Below are positions 6,475-8,819 of a DNA stretch of 8,819 nt, one piece after another. The notes below the pieces were generated by a model. That model saw nothing but the letters and a program-made list of their open reading frames with translations, was not told the DNA's origin and made no database searches. The stretch is taken from assembly GCA_025964405.1 (NCBI GenBank), contig JAOPYW010000356.1, forward strand, positions 1-8,819. The letters run 5' to 3'. The translations under genes were made by a program, and so were the position numbers. Numbering within the stretch: the first letter of the stretch is position 1; each line of letters begins with the position of its first letter. The DNA comes from Thermoleophilia bacterium (GTDB lineage: Bacteria > Actinomycetota > Thermoleophilia > Gaiellales > SKUG01).

Positions 6475-6861
6475 ATGGCCGACTTCACGAAGACCCAGCT
6501 CACCGACGTGACCGACATGGCGCCGCAGTACGACATGTCGCAGACGCTTGAGTCGCGCTTCGCGACGAAGCCGCTCGGGCTCGAACAGCTGGGGCTCAGC
6601 TACCAGTGCATCAAGCCCGGGCAGCGGCTTCCGTTCACGCACCACCACGAGCACCAGGAGGAGCTCTACGTCGTGCAGCGTGGTTCGGGCTTCCTCGAGC
6701 TCGATGGTGAGCGCGTGCCCGTCACCACGCTCGACGCGGTGCGGATCGCCGCGCAGGTGGAGCGCACGGTCGAGGCAGGCCCCGAGGGGCTCGACCTGCT
6801 GGCCATCGGCGCCCCGGCCGTGAGCGACGGCACCAACGACGCGGTCATGCCGACGTCGTGA
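6475..6861 (+). CDS. Cupin domain protein
   Basis: The protein is 128 residues. Cupin motif 1 is clear in PFTHHHEHQEELYVVQRGSG: His56 and His58 (with His60) and Glu63 are the likely metal ligands, and Gly70 closes the motif. The following strands (FLELDGERVPV, DAVRIAAQVERTVEAG) complete a single small beta barrel. The His of motif 2 is not obvious, so metal binding may be weaker or use fewer ligands. Cupins of this size range from isomerases and dioxygenases to sugar-binding proteins, and nothing here identifies the substrate. I chose the ATG at 6475 over upstream in-frame starts, which would overlap the acetyltransferase, because the cupin fold begins shortly after it. The downstream gene overlaps it by 4 nt. 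Confidence 0.88.
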   Translation: MADFTKTQLTDVTDMAPQYDMSQTLESRFATKPLGLEQLGLSYQCIKPGQRLPFTHHHEHQEELYVVQRGSGFLELDGERVPVTTLDAVRIAAQVERTVEAGPEGLDLLAIGAPAVSDGTNDAVMPTS

Positions 6862-7400
6862 CGGCTGCGGATGCGGGCACGGGCGAGGGCCCCGAACGCA
6901 CCCCTGACGGCCACCACATCGTGGTCGGCGGCCGGAAGTGGCGCGCGAGCGACCCCGCGATTCCCGACTCCTTCCGCTCCGAACTCGTGCACGAACTCAT
7001 GGACGCACGCCGGGCTGTCGGGGCAGGCACGCGCGCGGGTGACGAGGAAGCCGTGACCCGTGCTCGCGCCCGCGTGCACGACGCCAAGGTGGCGCTGGGC
7101 GAACGCGGCGTCCCGTGGTGGGAGCCGCGCTCCGGCGAGCTGCTCGCCGAACGACTGGGGAGCGCGATGCGTGCGCTGCTGCGCCACCGCGCGCCGACCT
7201 CGACGATCTGCCCGAGCGACGCGGCGCGAGTCGCGGGCGGCGCCGAGTGGCGCACGCACATGGAGCTCGCGCGCGACGTGGCCTTCCGGCTCCAGGCCGA
7301 TGACGTCGTCGAGGTGCGCGCTGCGGGCGAGCGCGTGCCCGCCCGTGACGAAGCTCACGGGCCCCTCAGGATCGCCCGCGCATCGCGGTTTCCCGAATAG
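6858..7400 (+). CDS. DUF3253-containing protein with Tol-annotated N-terminal module
   Basis: The protein is 180 residues with a GTG start that overlaps the cupin TGA (GTGA), so translation is probably coupled to the cupin. Two modules are visible. Residues about 18-89 (DGHHIVVGGRKWRASDP through LGERGVPWWEP) resemble short actinobacterial proteins often loosely labelled biopolymer transporter Tol; I see no basis for a transport role. Residues about 95-173 match DUF3253: TICPSDAARVAGGAEWR (116-132), a helix and then VVEVRAAGERVPARDEAHGPLRI, a layout reminiscent of a winged-helix DNA-binding fold (inference). The function is unknown. The last residues (RFPE) and the TAG stop fall inside a 17-bp tandem duplication. 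Confidence 0.82.
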   Translation: MTAADAGTGEGPERTPDGHHIVVGGRKWRASDPAIPDSFRSELVHELMDARRAVGAGTRAGDEEAVTRARARVHDAKVALGERGVPWWEPRSGELLAERLGSAMRALLRHRAPTSTICPSDAARVAGGAEWRTHMELARDVAFRLQADDVVEVRAAGERVPARDEAHGPLRIARASRFPE

Positions 7401-7417
7401 CGCGGTTTCCCGAGTAG
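7384..7417. repeat. 17-bp tandem duplication spanning a stop codon
   Basis: CGCGGTTTCCCGAATAG (7384-7400) is followed directly by CGCGGTTTCCCGAGTAG (7401-7417), with one mismatch. The TAG ending the first copy terminates the DUF3253 gene and the second copy carries another TAG. A 7-bp stem (7418-7424 with 7440-7446, 15-nt loop) follows but has no T-tract, so it is at best a weak terminator. Confidence 0.85.
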
Positions 7418-7471
7418 CGCCCGCACGCCCCACCCCTGCGCGGGCGGCGCGAGGTTTCGCAGGATGAGCTC

Positions 7472-7593
7472 CCAGCACTTGTGCGACCAGCGCTGCGTTC
7501 TCGCAGCGCTGGTCGCACAAGTGGCTCGACATCCAGCACTATTGCGACCAGCGTTGCGTTCTCGCAGCGCTGGTCGCACAAGTTGCCCGACAT
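7472..7593. repeat. Two tandem 61-bp units, each a long hairpin (REP/BIME-like)
   Basis: Units run 7472-7532 and 7533-7593, both starting CCAGCACT and ending CGACAT. In unit 1, 7476-7497 is a perfect 22-bp inverted copy of 7502-7523 around a TTCT loop. In unit 2, 7538-7558 pairs with 7563-7583 around the same loop, with a two-base internal mismatch (7541-7542) near the base and one T-G position (7554 with 7567). The core TGCGACCAGCG is shared by all arms. Short peptides readable through it on both strands are products of the palindrome. It may be a dispersed repetitive extragenic palindrome, a structured RNA or a transcription barrier after the DUF3253 gene; the sequence does not decide. No transposase is adjacent. 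Confidence 0.9.
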
Positions 7594-7619
7594 CCGGCCG
7601 ACGAGCGTGCCCCTCCGAT

Positions 7620-7647
7620 TTGCAAATATGCGGCTTGCATATATGCT
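7620..7647 (+). promoter_or_regulatory. Promoter with overlapping operator-like direct repeats
   Basis: TTGCAAATATGC (7620-7631) and TTGCATATATGC (7635-7646) are 12-bp direct repeats with one mismatch and a 15-bp period. Within them GCATATATGC (7637-7646) and ATTTGCAAAT (7618-7627) are perfect palindromes. The block is far more AT-rich than its surroundings. It also fits a promoter: -35 TTGCAA (7620-7625), 16-bp spacer, -10 TATGCT (7642-7647). A repressor bound here would block transcription of the regulator gene just downstream, which suggests autoregulation (inference). Confidence 0.55.
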
Positions 7648-7656
7648 GAGTGTAGA

Positions 7657-7664
7657 TAAGGAGG
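7657..7664 (+). promoter_or_regulatory. Strong Shine-Dalgarno, TAAGGAGG
   Basis: TAAGGAGG is followed by 5 nt (ACGCC) and the ATG at 7670. It fixes the start of the NrtR-like gene and rules out upstream in-frame starts that would read through the hairpin repeats. It contrasts with the leaderless-looking genes elsewhere in the window. Confidence 0.85.
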
Positions 7665-7669
7665 ACGCC

Positions 7670-8389
7670 ATGCCACTCAACAGCACCATTCCCCGCCCGG
7701 TCGTCGCCGTCGACGTCGTCGTGTTGACCGTGATCGAGCAGCAGCTACGCTGTCTCCTGACACGCCGCGCCGCGGCTGAGGGCTCCGAAGCCTGGGCACT
7801 CCCGGGCGTGCTGGTGGCCCCCGAGGAAGCGCTCGACGCTGCAGCTGCCCGCGCCCTGCGCGACAAGGCGCAGCTCACCGGCGTGTTCTGCGAGCAGCTC
7901 TACACCTTCGGGGCGGTCGACCGCGACCCCCGGGACCGCGTGCTGAGCGTCGCGTACCTCGCGCTCCTGCCCGCAGAGCGCCTCGCGGGTACGGGGCTCG
8001 TCAACGCCTCCTCGGCCCTCGCCGTGGTCGAGCTTCCGCCCGAAGCCACGGACGCGGCCCACGCACAGCTCCACGTCACCGACGCGCAGGGCGCCGACAT
8101 CGCGCTCGCGTTCGACCATGCGGAGATCATCGCGACGGCCGTGCAGCGCATCCGCGGCAAGCTCGACTACGCCGCGATCGGCTACGAGCTGCTGCCGGAG
8201 CGGTTCCCGCTGCGTGACCTGCAGCGCATGCACGAAACGATCCTCGGTCGGTCGCTCAACACCGACAGCTTCCGCCGCCGCATCCTCCAGTCGGGCCGCG
8301 TGACCGCGACCGGCGTGCGCGAGACCGGCACCACGTACCGACCCGCAGAGCTCTACACCCGCAACCGCGACCAGAAGCAGCACTACTGA
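7670..8389 (+). CDS. NrtR-like Nudix-domain transcriptional regulator
   Basis: The protein is 239 residues. An N-terminal Nudix-type domain (about 8-150) shows VVAVDVVVLTV, WALPGVLV, a degraded Nudix box (46-69), and the family hallmark EQLYTFGAVDRDPRDRVLSVAYLAL (75-99, quoted as adjoining pieces EQLYTFG, AVDRDPRDR and VLSVAYLAL). The C-terminus (about 172-232: LLPERFPLRDLQRMHETILG, then SFRRRILQSGRV and RPAELY) is the winged-helix part of NrtR-type regulators. In known NrtR proteins the Nudix domain senses ADP-ribose or a related NAD metabolite and the helix domain binds operators of NAD genes. Here the box reads RA and DK where active enzymes have RE and EE, so hydrolysis is unlikely and a sensor role is favoured. 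Its strong ribosome-binding site and operator-like repeats lie immediately upstream, and an SPFH gene follows 17 bp later. The actual ligand and regulon are not shown. Confidence 0.85.
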   Translation: MPLNSTIPRPVVAVDVVVLTVIEQQLRCLLTRRAAAEGSEAWALPGVLVAPEEALDAAAARALRDKAQLTGVFCEQLYTFGAVDRDPRDRVLSVAYLALLPAERLAGTGLVNASSALAVVELPPEATDAAHAQLHVTDAQGADIALAFDHAEIIATAVQRIRGKLDYAAIGYELLPERFPLRDLQRMHETILGRSLNTDSFRRRILQSGRVTATGVRETGTTYRPAELYTRNRDQKQHY

Positions 8390-8406
8390 GAAACCGAGGC
8401 TCCACC

Positions 8407-8819
8407 ATGACTGACATCCGCCGCTACCCCATCGTTCGCCACATCCGCACCGAGCCGAGCAGCTACGTGCTGCACTTCCGCCGAGGCCGCCTCGTGCGGT
8501 CGGGCCGCGGTCTCGCCTTCGTCTTCCGGCCGAGCGTCGCGAGCCTCGTGCTCGTGCCGATGGACGACCGCGAGCTCGAGCTCGTCTTCCACGGACGCAC
8601 GAGCGACTTCCAGGACGTCACCGCCCAGGGCGTCGTCACCTTCCGCGTCGACGACCCGCAGCTGCTCGCCCAGCGCATCGACTTCTCGATCGACCTCGAC
8701 GACGGTCGCTACCTGCGCACGCCGCTCGAGCAGCTCACGTCGCAGATCGCGCAGCTCGCGCAGCAGCTCACGTGGGAGTACATCGCGAGCACGCCGCTGC
8801 GCACCATCCTCGTGGAGGG
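8407..8819 (+). CDS. SPFH/Band 7 domain protein (3' partial)
   Basis: An open frame from the ATG at 8407 continues past the window end (137 complete codons visible). GAGG at 8396-8399 lies 7 nt before the start. The protein shows SPFH/Band 7 features: LVRSGRGLAFVFRPSVASLVLVPMDDR split as a start-of-domain strand and loop, DFQDVTAQGVVTFRVDDPQLL (about 67-87) and LRTPLEQLTSQIAQLAQQLT leading into the long helical part. Unlike stomatins and flotillins it has no N-terminal membrane helix in the visible part, so it may be peripheral or cytoplasmic. SPFH proteins form ring or cage assemblies, often at membranes. The 17-bp spacing after the NrtR-like gene suggests one transcript and control by that regulator (inference). 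Confidence 0.85.
   Translation, partial: MTDIRRYPIVRHIRTEPSSYVLHFRRGRLVRSGRGLAFVFRPSVASLVLVPMDDRELELVFHGRTSDFQDVTAQGVVTFRVDDPQLLAQRIDFSIDLDDGRYLRTPLEQLTSQIAQLAQQLTWEYIASTPLRTILVE

Noticed and set aside
7418..7446. Intrinsic terminator after the DUF3253 gene
   Set aside because: The 7-bp stem has a 15-nt loop and no following T-tract, so support is too weak to list it as a terminator.
7472..7593. CRISPR-like array
   Set aside because: Only two directly abutting units, no unique spacers, and no cas genes nearby.
7481..7669. N-terminal extension of the NrtR-like protein through the hairpins
   Set aside because: TAAGGAGG 5 nt before the ATG at 7670 and the promoter at 7620-7647 place the start downstream of the repeats.
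7366..7878. Cys-containing peptides (such as LCDQRC) readable on both strands around the hairpins
   Set aside because: They arise because the palindrome reads similarly on both strands; frames lack ribosome-binding sites and continue antisense into the NrtR-like gene.

Overview
The window is very GC-rich with strong G/C third-codon bias, and nearly all of it is coding. The gene families (CocE-type hydrolase joined to an ABC ATPase, YkwD/CAP-type secreted protein with a Pro-Thr linker, small HNH endonuclease, DUF3253 protein, NrtR-like regulator, SPFH protein) and the many promoter-like hexamers sitting 6-7 nt before start codons fit a chromosomal segment of a high-GC actinobacterium. A Thermoleophilia/Solirubrobacterales-type lineage is a low-confidence guess. 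No rRNA, tRNA, CRISPR array, transposase or phage gene was seen.

Layout. (1) About 1-3047, + strand: a 5'-truncated fusion protein (serine hydrolase with PepX_C-like domain, then one membrane helix, then an ABC ATPase), overlapping its six-helix ABC-2 permease. Together they look like one exporter whose ATPase chain also carries a probably extracytoplasmic hydrolase. (2) 3102-3608, - strand: an unrecognised 168-residue protein, convergent with the permease. (3) 3789-6081, + strand: a secreted CAP-domain protein, a small membrane protein with a disordered charged tail, and an HNH endonuclease. (4) 6113-7400, + strand: a small GNAT-type acetyltransferase, a cupin, and a DUF3253-containing protein whose GTG start overlaps the cupin stop. 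(5) 7401-7669: the only substantial non-coding stretch. It holds a 17-bp tandem duplication, two tandem 61-bp units that are each a long hairpin, and an AT-rich promoter/operator-like block. (6) 7670-end, + strand: an NrtR-type Nudix regulator with a degraded Nudix box, followed 17 bp later by an SPFH/Band 7 gene that runs off the window.

Most worth a second look: the hydrolase-TM-ATPase fusion, the tandem hairpin repeats, the operator-like direct repeats before the NrtR-like gene and its pairing with an SPFH gene, and the recurrent leaderless-type promoter arrangement. I did not find clear evidence of a wholly new system; these are candidate oddities.
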